Part shown: positions 1 to 6,226 of the stretch, one piece after another
Layout: the number at the start of each line of letters is the position of its first letter
Numbering within the stretch: position 1 is the stretch's first letter
Assembly: GCA_041183125.1 (NCBI GenBank)
Contig: JBEGMH010000234.1
Span: 1 to 12,180, forward strand
Length of the DNA stretch: 12,180 nucleotides
Reading direction: 5' to 3'
DNA from: JADJPL01 sp041183125
GTDB taxonomy: Bacteria > Bacteroidota > Bacteroidia > Chitinophagales > Saprospiraceae
The notes under the pieces: generated by a model
Told to the model about the DNA's origin: nothing
The model's database searches: none
Seen by the model: the letters and a program-made list of their open reading frames with translations, nothing else
Position numbers and translations under genes: made by a program

Positions 1-8
1 ATATAGTA

Positions 9-56
9 TAAGCCAAACGGGCCCCGAGAATTTCTTCTCGGGGCCCGTTTGGCTTA
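9..56 (-). terminator. Perfect 22-bp hairpin downstream of the BCCT gene
   Basis: Bases 9-30 are exactly complementary to 35-56, leaving only the tetraloop TTTC (31-34). The core is GC-rich (GGGCCCCGAG). The hairpin begins 13 bases beyond the transporter stop codon at 70-72, where a transcription terminator would sit. Neither strand has a run of T after the stem, so it is not a textbook intrinsic terminator. It is symmetrical and could stop transcription from both sides, including an unseen gene to the left. The structure is certain; the terminator role is inferred from position. Confidence 0.7.
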
Positions 57-69
57 ATGGGCCAACCCT

Positions 70-1572
70 TTACTTCTTCCAGGATCCCACTAGCAAGCGC
101 AGCAGTCCCGCCCCCACGCCCAACAGGAACAGCAGCGCCGGGAAGCCGCCCAGGTTGGAAGCCATTTTTATCCCGTCCACCCCCGCCTGAGACACCATCA
201 CCCATGCCGTAAAGCCCACCAGAACGCCCCAAGCGACTTTTAGCCAGGCCGCAGGCTCAGGGTTGTCGGGGGAAATGCCTCTTGCGCTCAAACCGCCCAT
301 CGCCGTCGCATTGGCATCGGCACCGGAAACGTACGAAAGGAAGGCCGTACCAAAAAATACTACCCCAAGAACCAACGGAAAAGGCAGGTGCTCAAACAAC
401 GCATACACCACATGCTCCGGCCCATCGGTCTGCAAGATGGCAAACATACCCCCTTCCCGGGAATCGTAGTACAGCGCGTTCCCGCTGAACACTAACATCC
501 AAAGGGCACTGAACAGCGCCGGCAGCAGCAAATTGAAATGGATGAACTCCCGCACCGTATATCCAACGGATATCCGCCCGAGGAAAACGGCGCTTACCGG
601 TGCCCAAGCCAGCCAGTTGGCCCAGTAAAAGACCGTCCAGCTCCCTTCCCAGCTTTTGTCCATACCTATCCCGAGGCTGCGCGGCACAAAATGGGCAACG
701 TAGTCCCAGACCCCCTCGGCCCCAAGGGCCACTAAATATCGCAGCGGGCTACCGTTGAGCAGCACATACGCCACAAACGCGATGAATATCCAGGTGTTGA
801 ACCCTGAAAGCCAGCGAATCCCCCTGCTCAACCCACTGACGGCCGACAAGACAAAGGCAAGTACGATGGCAAGGGTGACCCCGCCCGTCAGCGACGCCGA
901 GCCGGCCAAGCCCAAATAGCGCTCCATCCCGCCGCTGATGGTCAATACCCCGGCACCCAGCGAAGCAGCCATCCCCGCCACCAGACTGTACAGGCTTATG
1001 CTATCCATTAGGCCTCCCCAGCGCTTCGCCTTTTCCCCTAACAGAGGGTACAGCATGGCCCCAAGACTGAAAGACTGCCCATGGTTGTAATACGACAGCG
1101 CAAACACCAGCCCAGCCATTGTATAGATACCATACGGGGTGAACGTCCAGTGCATGAACATCGTGGAGAGCGCAAAACGGGCAGCACCCCTGGATTCGGG
1201 AAGGGCACTACTGCCCACAGGCGGTGCGTGGTAATGGTATAAAGGCTCCGAGGCCCCCCAAAAAAGGATGCCAATGGCCACCGTAGTACACAGCACTACA
1301 CTGAACCACTGCCAGCGTGTCAGCAGGGGCCGGGCACCTTCACCACCAATGCGCACCCCGGCCAGGGGGGAGCAATACACGCCAATACACAGTGCCAAAA
1401 AGAAAAAGGTACCCCAAGAAAATAGCCAGCCAAAATGCGATAAAATCCAGTTATTGGCAGCGGTCACGCCCGCCAGGAAGCCCTCCGCATCCAGCAAGCT
1501 ATACCCCGTGGATCCCAATAATAACAGGAAAGGGACAAAGAAGACCACAGGTTTAAAGGCGTTTTTAGTCAT
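70..1572 (-). CDS. BCCT-family betaine/carnitine/choline-type transporter
   Basis: This is a 500-residue inner-membrane protein built almost entirely of hydrophobic helices, the length and pattern of the 12-helix BCCT family, which takes up quaternary ammonium or sulfonium solutes, usually driven by sodium or protons. Visible family signatures are WGASEPLYH (residues 105-113), the transmembrane-4 region MFMHWTFTPYGIY (138-150) and the transmembrane-8 region FYWANWLAWAP (315-325) followed by GRISVGYTVREF. Two pocket positions differ from the usual family sequence: Tyr147 where Trp is common, and Asn319 where the usual motif reads WAWWISW. The substrate is therefore uncertain. I chose the ATG at 1572, giving MTKNAFKP, because the 17 extra in-frame residues upstream (from 1623) are not membrane-like and the family starts close to its first helix. 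The gene stands alone, divergent from the acyltransferase gene and followed by a strong hairpin. No long hydrophilic C-terminal sensor tail is present. Confidence 0.9.
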   Translation of the reverse strand: MTKNAFKPVVFFVPFLLLLGSTGYSLLDAEGFLAGVTAANNWILSHFGWLFSWGTFFFLALCIGVYCSPLAGVRIGGEGARPLLTRWQWFSVVLCTTVAIGILFWGASEPLYHYHAPPVGSSALPESRGAARFALSTMFMHWTFTPYGIYTMAGLVFALSYYNHGQSFSLGAMLYPLLGEKAKRWGGLMDSISLYSLVAGMAASLGAGVLTISGGMERYLGLAGSASLTGGVTLAIVLAFVLSAVSGLSRGIRWLSGFNTWIFIAFVAYVLLNGSPLRYLVALGAEGVWDYVAHFVPRSLGIGMDKSWEGSWTVFYWANWLAWAPVSAVFLGRISVGYTVREFIHFNLLLPALFSALWMLVFSGNALYYDSREGGMFAILQTDGPEHVVYALFEHLPFPLVLGVVFFGTAFLSYVSGADANATAMGGLSARGISPDNPEPAAWLKVAWGVLVGFTAWVMVSQAGVDGIKMASNLGGFPALLFLLGVGAGLLRLLVGSWKK

Positions 1573-1609
1573 TCGGGAGATGGTTTTTTTAGTAGAAATA
1601 CAGACCTTA

Positions 1610-1655
1610 TGGCAAAAAAACACTTTCCTTTTCTCAAATTTGCCAAATCGCGATT
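1610..1655. promoter_or_regulatory. Divergent intergenic region with short inverted repeats
   Basis: The 95-base gap between the transporter and acyltransferase starts must hold both promoters. It contains TGGCAAA (1610-1616) and its complement TTTGCCA (1639-1645), 22 bases apart, then the 10-base palindrome AATCGCGATT (1646-1655), 12 bases before the ATG at 1668. CAAATTTG (1635-1642) matches seven of the eight positions of a Bacteroidota TAnnTTTG -7 box on the plus strand, but no -33 TTG is well placed. These could be operator half-sites, but elements this short can arise by chance. Confidence 0.25.
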
Positions 1656-1667
1656 ATTTATACCACT

Positions 1668-2492
1668 ATGTCCGAACAAAATATTGGCTGGGCCAAACTT
1701 ACCTACGCCGACCCCGGGGATCCCCTGCTCAAACGGCTGCTCATCGAAACCGTAGAGGTCGCCAGCGGCAGGCCGCTCATCGAACGGCTCTACAACCAGG
1801 TGCGCTTCCTGGACATCCCCGTATCCGAACTATGGCCCCTGGCCCTGGAAAAACTGGCCATCCCACTGGAAGGCAACTGGGAAAAACTAGCGGCCATCCC
1901 CACCGATGGCCCCCTGGTGTTCATCGCCAACCACCCCTTCGGCGTGGTGGACGGACTGGCCCTGGCCAGCATCGCCGCCCGCATCCGCCCTGATTTTTTC
2001 CTCATCGCCAACGAACTCCTCACGCGGGACCCCCGCATCCAGGGGCATATCCTGCCGATAGATTTCCGCAGTACCCGGCAGGCCGCCCTCATCAACGTGG
2101 AAACAGGCCGTGAAGCCATGCGCAGGGTAACTGCCGGGCATGCCCTCGGTATCTTCCCCTCCGGTGGCGTCGCTACTGCGCCCTCAGCCTGGGGCAAAGC
2201 CGAGGAATTTCCCTGGAAACCCTTTACCGCCAAAATCATCACCGCCAGCCGCGCCACGGTGGTACCCCTGTTTTTCTATGGGCAAAATAGCCGCTTGTTC
2301 CATATCGTCAGCCAGTTCAGTATGCCCCTGCGCCTGGGCCTCTTGCTCTACGAAACCAAAAATAAAATCGGAAAGCCCGTCCGCTTCCAAATCGGAGACC
2401 CCATCCCCTACTCCGAAATGGCCCCCTACCGCGATAAAACACAGCTCATGGACTACCTGAAACAAAAAACCGAAGCGCTCCAAAAGAAGTAA
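1668..2492 (+). CDS. Lysophospholipid acyltransferase family protein (PlsC/OlsA-like)
   Basis: A 274-residue protein of the glycerophospholipid acyltransferase superfamily, which moves an acyl chain from acyl-ACP or acyl-CoA to a lysolipid at the inner membrane. The catalytic His/Asp block is ANHPFGVVDG, with His89 and Asp95. The five residues between them, rather than four, are typical of the hemolysin/OlsA-like branch. The second block, IFPSGGVATA, stands where FPEG-type substrate-binding motifs lie. The N-terminal SGRPLIERLY stretch also resembles OlsA-type proteins. There is no obvious transmembrane helix, so it is probably a peripheral membrane enzyme. The acceptor could be lysophosphatidic acid, lyso-ornithine or lyso-glycine lipid, and the sequence alone does not decide. 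The start is the ATG after an AT-rich leader without a Shine-Dalgarno sequence. The E2 gene follows 155 bases downstream on the same strand. Confidence 0.85.
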   Translation: MSEQNIGWAKLTYADPGDPLLKRLLIETVEVASGRPLIERLYNQVRFLDIPVSELWPLALEKLAIPLEGNWEKLAAIPTDGPLVFIANHPFGVVDGLALASIAARIRPDFFLIANELLTRDPRIQGHILPIDFRSTRQAALINVETGREAMRRVTAGHALGIFPSGGVATAPSAWGKAEEFPWKPFTAKIITASRATVVPLFFYGQNSRLFHIVSQFSMPLRLGLLLYETKNKIGKPVRFQIGDPIPYSEMAPYRDKTQLMDYLKQKTEALQKK

Positions 2493-2578
2493 ATCGTCGT
2501 ATCGCCGCAGCTCGCCCGACCCGAAGAACGACTTTTTACACAAGTCCAAATCTTCTCCATAAAATCCACCTAATTCTT

Positions 2579-2586
2579 TACCTTTG
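2579..2586 (+). promoter_or_regulatory. Candidate -7 box of the E2 gene promoter
   Basis: TACCTTTG matches the Bacteroidota -7 consensus TAnnTTTG at every fixed position. It lies in the 155-base gap between the acyltransferase and the E2 gene and would give a leader of about 55 bases before the ATG at 2648. No clear TTG lies at the expected -33 distance, so the call rests on the -7 box and location. The rest of the gap shows nothing I can name. Confidence 0.45.
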
Positions 2587-2647
2587 CGTCGCTTTTGTGC
2601 TGCGCACAGAGCGGGTACATCCAAAGACCATCTAAAAACGTAATAAT

Positions 2648-3931
2648 ATGGCGGAAATCATTCGCATGCCCCGCATGAGCGACACGATGGAAGAAGGCAA
2701 CATCGTGGCCTGGTTGAAAAAAGAAGGAGATCGCATAGAGTCCGGCCAAACCTTGGCAGAGGTGGAAACCGACAAAGCGACCATGGAACTGGATGCCTTC
2801 ACCGATGGGGTACTCCTGCACATTGCCGTGCCCAAAGGGCCTGTGGCGATTGACGGAATCATCGCTGTAATCGGTAAGGAAGGCGAAGACTGGAAAGCAG
2901 CCATCGCCGCCGCTGAAGGAGGCGCAGTAGCCGCTTCAGCACCCACCGCGGCCCCGATCCATCCTGCCCCGGAAACGGCACCCGCTGCGGCAGCCCCTAC
3001 CCCCGCTTCTGACCAGCGCGTCAAAGCTTCTCCTCTGGCCCGCAACATAGCAAAGGAGATCGGCGTGGACCTGCAGACGATACAGGGCTCCGGTGATCAT
3101 GGACGCATCATCAAACGGGATGTAGAAGCCGCCGCACAAACGGCCGGAGCCTCCTCCCCTGCTCCACAGCCGGCAGCCCCCGTCCATACGCCCGAACCGG
3201 CATCGCCCGTCGCTGCACCGGCGTTCAACCCCGCTACCCCCGCCGATGGCGGCAACTACGACGACGCACCGCTCAGCCAGATGCGGAAAGTCATCGCCCG
3301 CCGCCTGAGCGAGAGCATGTTCACCGCCCCCCACTTCTACCTCACTGTTGAAGTCAATATGGGCAACGCCATCTCGCTGCGCACCCGCCTCAACGAGGTG
3401 TCCCCCGTCAAACTGTCGTTCAACGACCTCGTCATCAAAGCAGCGGCAGCAGCCCTGCGCCAGCACCCCGGTATCAACGCCTCCTGGCTGGGCGATAAAA
3501 TCCGCTACCACCACGAAGTGAACATCGGGGTCGCCGTGGCAATCGAGGAAGGCCTGCTCGTGCCCGTCATCCGCAATGCCGATGTCAAGACCTTGTCACA
3601 AATCAATACCGAGGTCAAAAACCAGGCTACCAAAGCGAAAGAGCGCAAACTACAGCCGGAAGAAATGCAGGGTAATACCTTCACCATCTCCAACCTCGGC
3701 ATGTTTGGTATCGAAGAGTTCACCGCCATCATCAACCCACCGGATGCCTGTATCCTGGCCGTCGGTGTGATCGTCGAGAAACCTATCGTCCAGAACGGGG
3801 AAATCACCATCGGAAACACGATGAAGGCTACCCTCTCCTGCGACCATCGGGTCGTGGACGGTGCCAAAGGGGCCCAGTTCCTGCAAACCTTCAAGCAAAT
3901 ACTGGAGGATCCTATCCGGATACTGATCTAG
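2648..3931 (+). CDS. aceF: Pyruvate dehydrogenase complex E2, dihydrolipoyl acetyltransferase
   Basis: A 427-residue E2 core protein that carries the acetyl group from E1 on a swinging lipoyl arm and transfers it to CoA in the cytoplasmic pyruvate dehydrogenase complex. One lipoyl domain covers about residues 1-78, with the lipoylated lysine at K43 in VETDKATME. An Ala/Pro-rich flexible linker follows. The peripheral-subunit-binding domain is at about 124-160 (KASPLARNIAKEIGVDL, then GRIIKRDVE). A second Ala/Pro linker leads to the catalytic domain from about residue 205 to the end. The active-site motif CDHRVVDG places the catalytic histidine at 400 and aspartate at 404. YDDAPLSQMRKVIARRLSES is the typical start of the catalytic domain in acetyl-transferring E2s, so I prefer pyruvate over 2-oxoglutarate or branched-chain substrates, but paralogues cannot be fully excluded. 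E1 and E3 genes are not in the window. A strong hairpin follows the stop. Confidence 0.92.
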   Translation: MAEIIRMPRMSDTMEEGNIVAWLKKEGDRIESGQTLAEVETDKATMELDAFTDGVLLHIAVPKGPVAIDGIIAVIGKEGEDWKAAIAAAEGGAVAASAPTAAPIHPAPETAPAAAAPTPASDQRVKASPLARNIAKEIGVDLQTIQGSGDHGRIIKRDVEAAAQTAGASSPAPQPAAPVHTPEPASPVAAPAFNPATPADGGNYDDAPLSQMRKVIARRLSESMFTAPHFYLTVEVNMGNAISLRTRLNEVSPVKLSFNDLVIKAAAAALRQHPGINASWLGDKIRYHHEVNIGVAVAIEEGLLVPVIRNADVKTLSQINTEVKNQATKAKERKLQPEEMQGNTFTISNLGMFGIEEFTAIINPPDACILAVGVIVEKPIVQNGEITIGNTMKATLSCDHRVVDGAKGAQFLQTFKQILEDPIRILI

Positions 3932-3975
3932 GTAGGTTTTTCTGGTAGAATACCCGGAATACGCCATGTATACCC

Positions 3976-4017
3976 ATCCTTCAGGGATGCGCTCCTCTGG
4001 GCGCATCCCTGGAGGAT
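3976..4017 (+). terminator. 17-bp hairpin after the E2 gene
   Basis: Bases 3976-3992 pair with 4001-4017 around an eight-base loop. All pairs are Watson-Crick except one T-G wobble (T3981 with G4012). The GC-rich inner stem is CAGGGATGCGC with GCGCATCCCTG. It begins 44 bases after the E2 stop and ends 22 bases before the next ATG. No T tract follows. A factor-independent terminator of the U-less kind is the simplest reading, but the hairpin is close enough to 4040 to act as a leader element of the CoA-binding gene. Confidence 0.6.
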
Positions 4018-4039
4018 TCACTCCCCAATCCGTTGCCCC

Positions 4040-4408
4040 ATGCCACTTTCTAAAAAAACGCTCGTTCTGGGAGCGTCCACAAACCAAGACCGCGTTTCCT
4101 ATGAAGCTGTCCTGCGCCTGGCCAAGGCAGGCCATGAGGTAGTACCCGTAGGCATCCGGGAAGGGGAAATCGAAGGCATCCCGGTCTTGACAGGCATGCC
4201 CGAACTGAGCGGTGTGGACACCGTCACGTTGTACCTGAACCCCGACCGCCAGGAGGCGTTCGAGGCGTATATCCTGGGCTTGGCACCCAAGCGGATTATT
4301 TTTAACCCAGGCACGGAGAACCCGGCACTGATCCGAAAAGCAAGGGAAGCCGGTATCGAAACAGAACTGGCCTGTACCCTGGTCATGCTTTCCCTAAAGC
4401 AGTACTAG
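4040..4408 (+). CDS. CoA-binding Rossmann-fold protein (CoA_binding_2 family, YccU-like)
   Basis: A 122-residue single-domain protein of the CoA-binding family seen in YccU and in the N-terminal part of succinyl-CoA synthetase alpha chains. The nucleotide-binding turn is LVLGASTNQDRVSYEAV (about residues 8-24). A second strand follows with HEVVPVGI, then VDTVTLYLNP, RIIFNPGTENP (about 85-95) and a closing ACTLVMLS segment. The length is usual for the stand-alone family. No catalytic role is established for such proteins; binding of CoA or an acyl-CoA is known from related structures. It lies 108 bases after the E2 gene, itself a CoA enzyme, but a hairpin separates them and a functional link is not shown. 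Its TAG stop shares three bases with the stop of the convergent small membrane-protein gene. Confidence 0.85.
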   Translation: MPLSKKTLVLGASTNQDRVSYEAVLRLAKAGHEVVPVGIREGEIEGIPVLTGMPELSGVDTVTLYLNPDRQEAFEAYILGLAPKRIIFNPGTENPALIRKAREAGIETELACTLVMLSLKQY

Positions 4409-4614
4409 GCTTTCACCTCCGGCATTTTGCAGACGGTTTCGTCGGCTGTCTTGCCGCAAACGGGGCAATCGCCTATCTTTTCCCGCAGCATGGGGTTATT
4501 GCTGGCGCAGCCGCCCCGAAATTCCTTCCCCGTGAAAATATGGCGGATGTTCATCAGGAGAAACGCTGAAATCGTAATCAGGAAAATCAAACCGATAGTG
4601 GACAGTAGTTCCAT
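4405..4614 (-). CDS. Small one-helix membrane protein with four cysteines
   Basis: A 69-residue protein. Residues about 4-22 form one hydrophobic helix. After a short basic stretch come GGCASNNPM and CPVCG, giving four cysteines at C36, C50, C53 and C62. The CxxC pair and the Gly-Cys-Ala-Ser-Asn-Asn motif suggest a metal- or thiol-active head next to the membrane. Short Bacteroidota proteins with this plan are common, and the arrangement is reminiscent of NqrM (DUF539), a four-cysteine maturation factor of Na+-NQR. No nqr gene is visible, so I do not assign that name. I use the ATG at 4614 because the longer in-frame extension (to 4731) would run over its own candidate promoter and the mazG start. 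It is convergent with the CoA-binding gene and divergent from mazG. Confidence 0.7.
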   Translation of the reverse strand: MELLSTIGLIFLITISAFLLMNIRHIFTGKEFRGGCASNNPMLREKIGDCPVCGKTADETVCKMPEVKA

Positions 4615-4627
4615 GGTCGCATTGTTT

Positions 4628-4660
4628 TTGGTGTAAACATCGTGGGCGCGCTTAGGGTTG
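4628..4660 (+). promoter_or_regulatory. Candidate mazG promoter
   Basis: TTG (4628-4630) is followed after 22 bases by TAGGGTTG (4653-4660), which matches TAnnTTTG at five of its six fixed positions. This predicts a start of transcription roughly 25 bases before the mazG ATG at 4693. It lies between the start of the small membrane-protein gene and that gene's own -7 box, so the two divergent promoters would interlock. The one mismatch and the long spacer keep confidence low. Confidence 0.3.
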
Positions 4661-4665
4661 CGCTG

Positions 4666-4698
4666 CAAAGGTACGATAAAAAAAATGGGTATATGCAA
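4666..4698 (-). promoter_or_regulatory. Candidate promoter of the small membrane-protein gene
   Basis: Read on the minus strand, TTG (4698-4696) is followed after 22 bases by TACCTTTG (4673-4666), a full match to the Bacteroidota -7 consensus TAnnTTTG. The spacing is slightly long. It predicts a leader of about 45 bases before the ATG at 4614. The -33 element lies immediately inside the mazG coding sequence, just after its ATG at 4693. Confidence 0.5.
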
Positions 4699-5460
4699 GA
4701 GAAACTCGAAGCGTTTGGGCGCTTGTTGCACATCATGGACGAGCTCCGCGAAAAATGCCCCTGGGACCGCAAACAGACCTTCCAGTCGCTGCGCAACCTC
4801 ACCATCGAAGAGACCTACGAATTAGCCGACGCCATTTCCGAAGGGGACATCGCCGGCATCAAGGAAGAAATCGGGGATTTGATGCTCCACACCGTTTTCT
4901 ATGCCAAAATCGGGGAGGAACAGGGGGCGTTTCACATTGGCGATGCCCTCCATGCCATTTGTGATAAACTCGTGCAACGGCACCCTCATATCTACGGCGA
5001 TGTACAGGTCGAAAACGAAGAGGACGTGAAGCGCAACTGGGAGCAACTCAAACTCCGCGAGGGCAAACGCTCCGTGTTAGCCGGAGTGCCCAAATCCCTG
5101 CCCGCTATGATCAAAGCCTACCGCATGCAGGAAAAAACCGCACAGGTGGGCTTCGAATGGGAGGAAGCCGAACAGGTATGGGACAAGGTGCAGGAGGAAA
5201 TCGCGGAGTTCAAAGAGGCTTTGGACCAGGAGCTGCCCCTCGAACAACGCGAGGAAGAGTTTGGCGACATCCTTTTTTCCCTCATCAACTACGCTCGTTT
5301 TCAAGGGATTGACCCTGAAAATGCCCTGGAGCGCGTCAACCAGAAGTTCAAACGGCGCTTTGAATACATCGAGGCCAATGCCCCTAAAACCCTTCAGGAG
5401 ATGTCCCTGCCGGAAATGGATGCGCTCTGGGAAGAAGCGAAGAAAAAAGAACGTCCGTAA
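4693..5460 (+). CDS. mazG: Nucleoside triphosphate pyrophosphohydrolase MazG
   Basis: A 255-residue cytoplasmic enzyme that hydrolyses (d)NTPs to NMP and pyrophosphate; in E. coli MazG cleans the nucleotide pool and lowers ppGpp. Both MazG domains are present and keep their metal-binding residues. In the first, CPWDRKQTFQSL leads to EETYE (Glu39, 40 and 43) and EEIGDLML. In the second, KAYRMQEKTAQVGFEWE leads to EEIAEFKEA and EEEFGDILF. Length and two-domain plan match the E. coli-type enzyme. The ATG at 4693 aligns with the family start (MQEKLEAFGRLLHIMDELR) and has an A-rich leader. An upstream in-frame GTG at 4642 would add 17 unlikely residues and cross the candidate promoter. The nuclease/UVR gene follows after 135 bases with its own promoter-like box. 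No mazEF toxin genes are nearby. Confidence 0.95.
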   Translation: MQEKLEAFGRLLHIMDELREKCPWDRKQTFQSLRNLTIEETYELADAISEGDIAGIKEEIGDLMLHTVFYAKIGEEQGAFHIGDALHAICDKLVQRHPHIYGDVQVENEEDVKRNWEQLKLREGKRSVLAGVPKSLPAMIKAYRMQEKTAQVGFEWEEAEQVWDKVQEEIAEFKEALDQELPLEQREEEFGDILFSLINYARFQGIDPENALERVNQKFKRRFEYIEANAPKTLQEMSLPEMDALWEEAKKKERP

Positions 5461-5474
5461 GCCGGCAGGCCAGG

Positions 5475-5501
5475 TTTGTAATCCTTTTTTTTGTATCTTT
5501 G
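5475..5501 (+). promoter_or_regulatory. Candidate promoter of the bifunctional nuclease gene
   Basis: TATCTTTG (5494-5501), a full match to the TAnnTTTG -7 consensus, follows a T-rich run. A TTTG lies at 5475-5478, 15 bases upstream, which is shorter than the usual spacing of around 20. A leader of nearly 90 bases to the ATG at 5596 is implied. The T-rich run just upstream might also belong to the end of the mazG transcript, but I see no convincing stem before it. Confidence 0.5.
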
Positions 5502-5595
5502 CGCTCTTAAAAAAGGGGCATCCTACATTTCAGGATAAGAGTACCAAAACAAGCCCTCTTTGGGCGCTTATCCGGAAACTTTGCACAAACGCGCC

Positions 5596-6183
5596 ATGAA
5601 AAAGATCGAGTTGGAAATTGTCGCCTTGTCCCACAGCGTAACCCAATCCCACAACTACGCAGTCGTCCTTGGTGAAAAGAACGGCAACCGCCGTCTCCCC
5701 ATCGTCATTGGGAGCTTCGAAGCACAGGCTATCGCGGTAGCCCTGGAGCGCATGGTCCCCAACCGACCCCTGACCCACGACCTGTTCAAAAACGCACTGG
5801 ACACTTTTCACATCCAACTGCGGGAAATCCTCATCAATAACCTGCTCGACGGTATCTTCTACGCCCGCCTGGTATGCGAAAAGGACGGCGAAGTCCTGGA
5901 GATAGACTCCCGCTCCTCCGACGCATTAGCCATGGCCGCGCGCTACCGCTGCCCTATCTATTCATTCGAGTTCATCCTGGACTCTGCCGGTGTGGCAATG
6001 GAAGAAGAACTAGACGGCGACGATGCGTTCGAGGGATCACCTCCCGGCGAGTCCTCCAACCCCCTGGCAGCCTACTCCGTAGAAGCCCTAAGCCGCATGT
6101 TGGAGGAAGTCCTCGAAGAAGAGAACTACGAACGGGCCGCCGAAATCCGCGATGAGATAGACCGCCGCAAAGAGCAGGACTGA
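5596..6183 (+). CDS. Bifunctional nuclease (BFN/DUF151) domain protein with C-terminal UVR motif
   Basis: A 195-residue protein. Residues about 3-130 form a DUF151/bifunctional-nuclease domain: KIELEIVALS, then YAVVLGEKNGNRRLPIVIGS, FEAQAIAVALE, RPLTHDLF and the conserved SRSSDALAMAAR (106-116). An acidic, low-complexity linker (about 134-155, EEELDGDDAFEG) leads to a UvrB/UvrC-type motif at about 160-192 (LEEVLEEENYERAAEIRDEI), a helical hairpin that in UvrB and UvrC mediates their contact. Plant BFN1-type homologues have been reported to act on RNA and DNA; the bacterial role is largely unsettled, so a nuclease or regulatory role is inferred from the family. The start is the ATG at 5596, which begins the family N-terminus (MKKIELEI). 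The next gene is convergent, 43 bases after the stop. Confidence 0.88.
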   Translation: MKKIELEIVALSHSVTQSHNYAVVLGEKNGNRRLPIVIGSFEAQAIAVALERMVPNRPLTHDLFKNALDTFHIQLREILINNLLDGIFYARLVCEKDGEVLEIDSRSSDALAMAARYRCPIYSFEFILDSAGVAMEEELDGDDAFEGSPPGESSNPLAAYSVEALSRMLEEVLEEENYERAAEIRDEIDRRKEQD

Positions 6184-6226
6184 GCACACGGCCGGATAGT
6201 ACACCTACTCCAAAAAGGCTCCTTTT

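Noticed and set aside
4405..4614. Naming the small cysteine protein NqrM
   Set aside because: The one-helix plan and four cysteines are similar, but the cysteine spacing differs from what I recall of NqrM and no nqr gene is in view.
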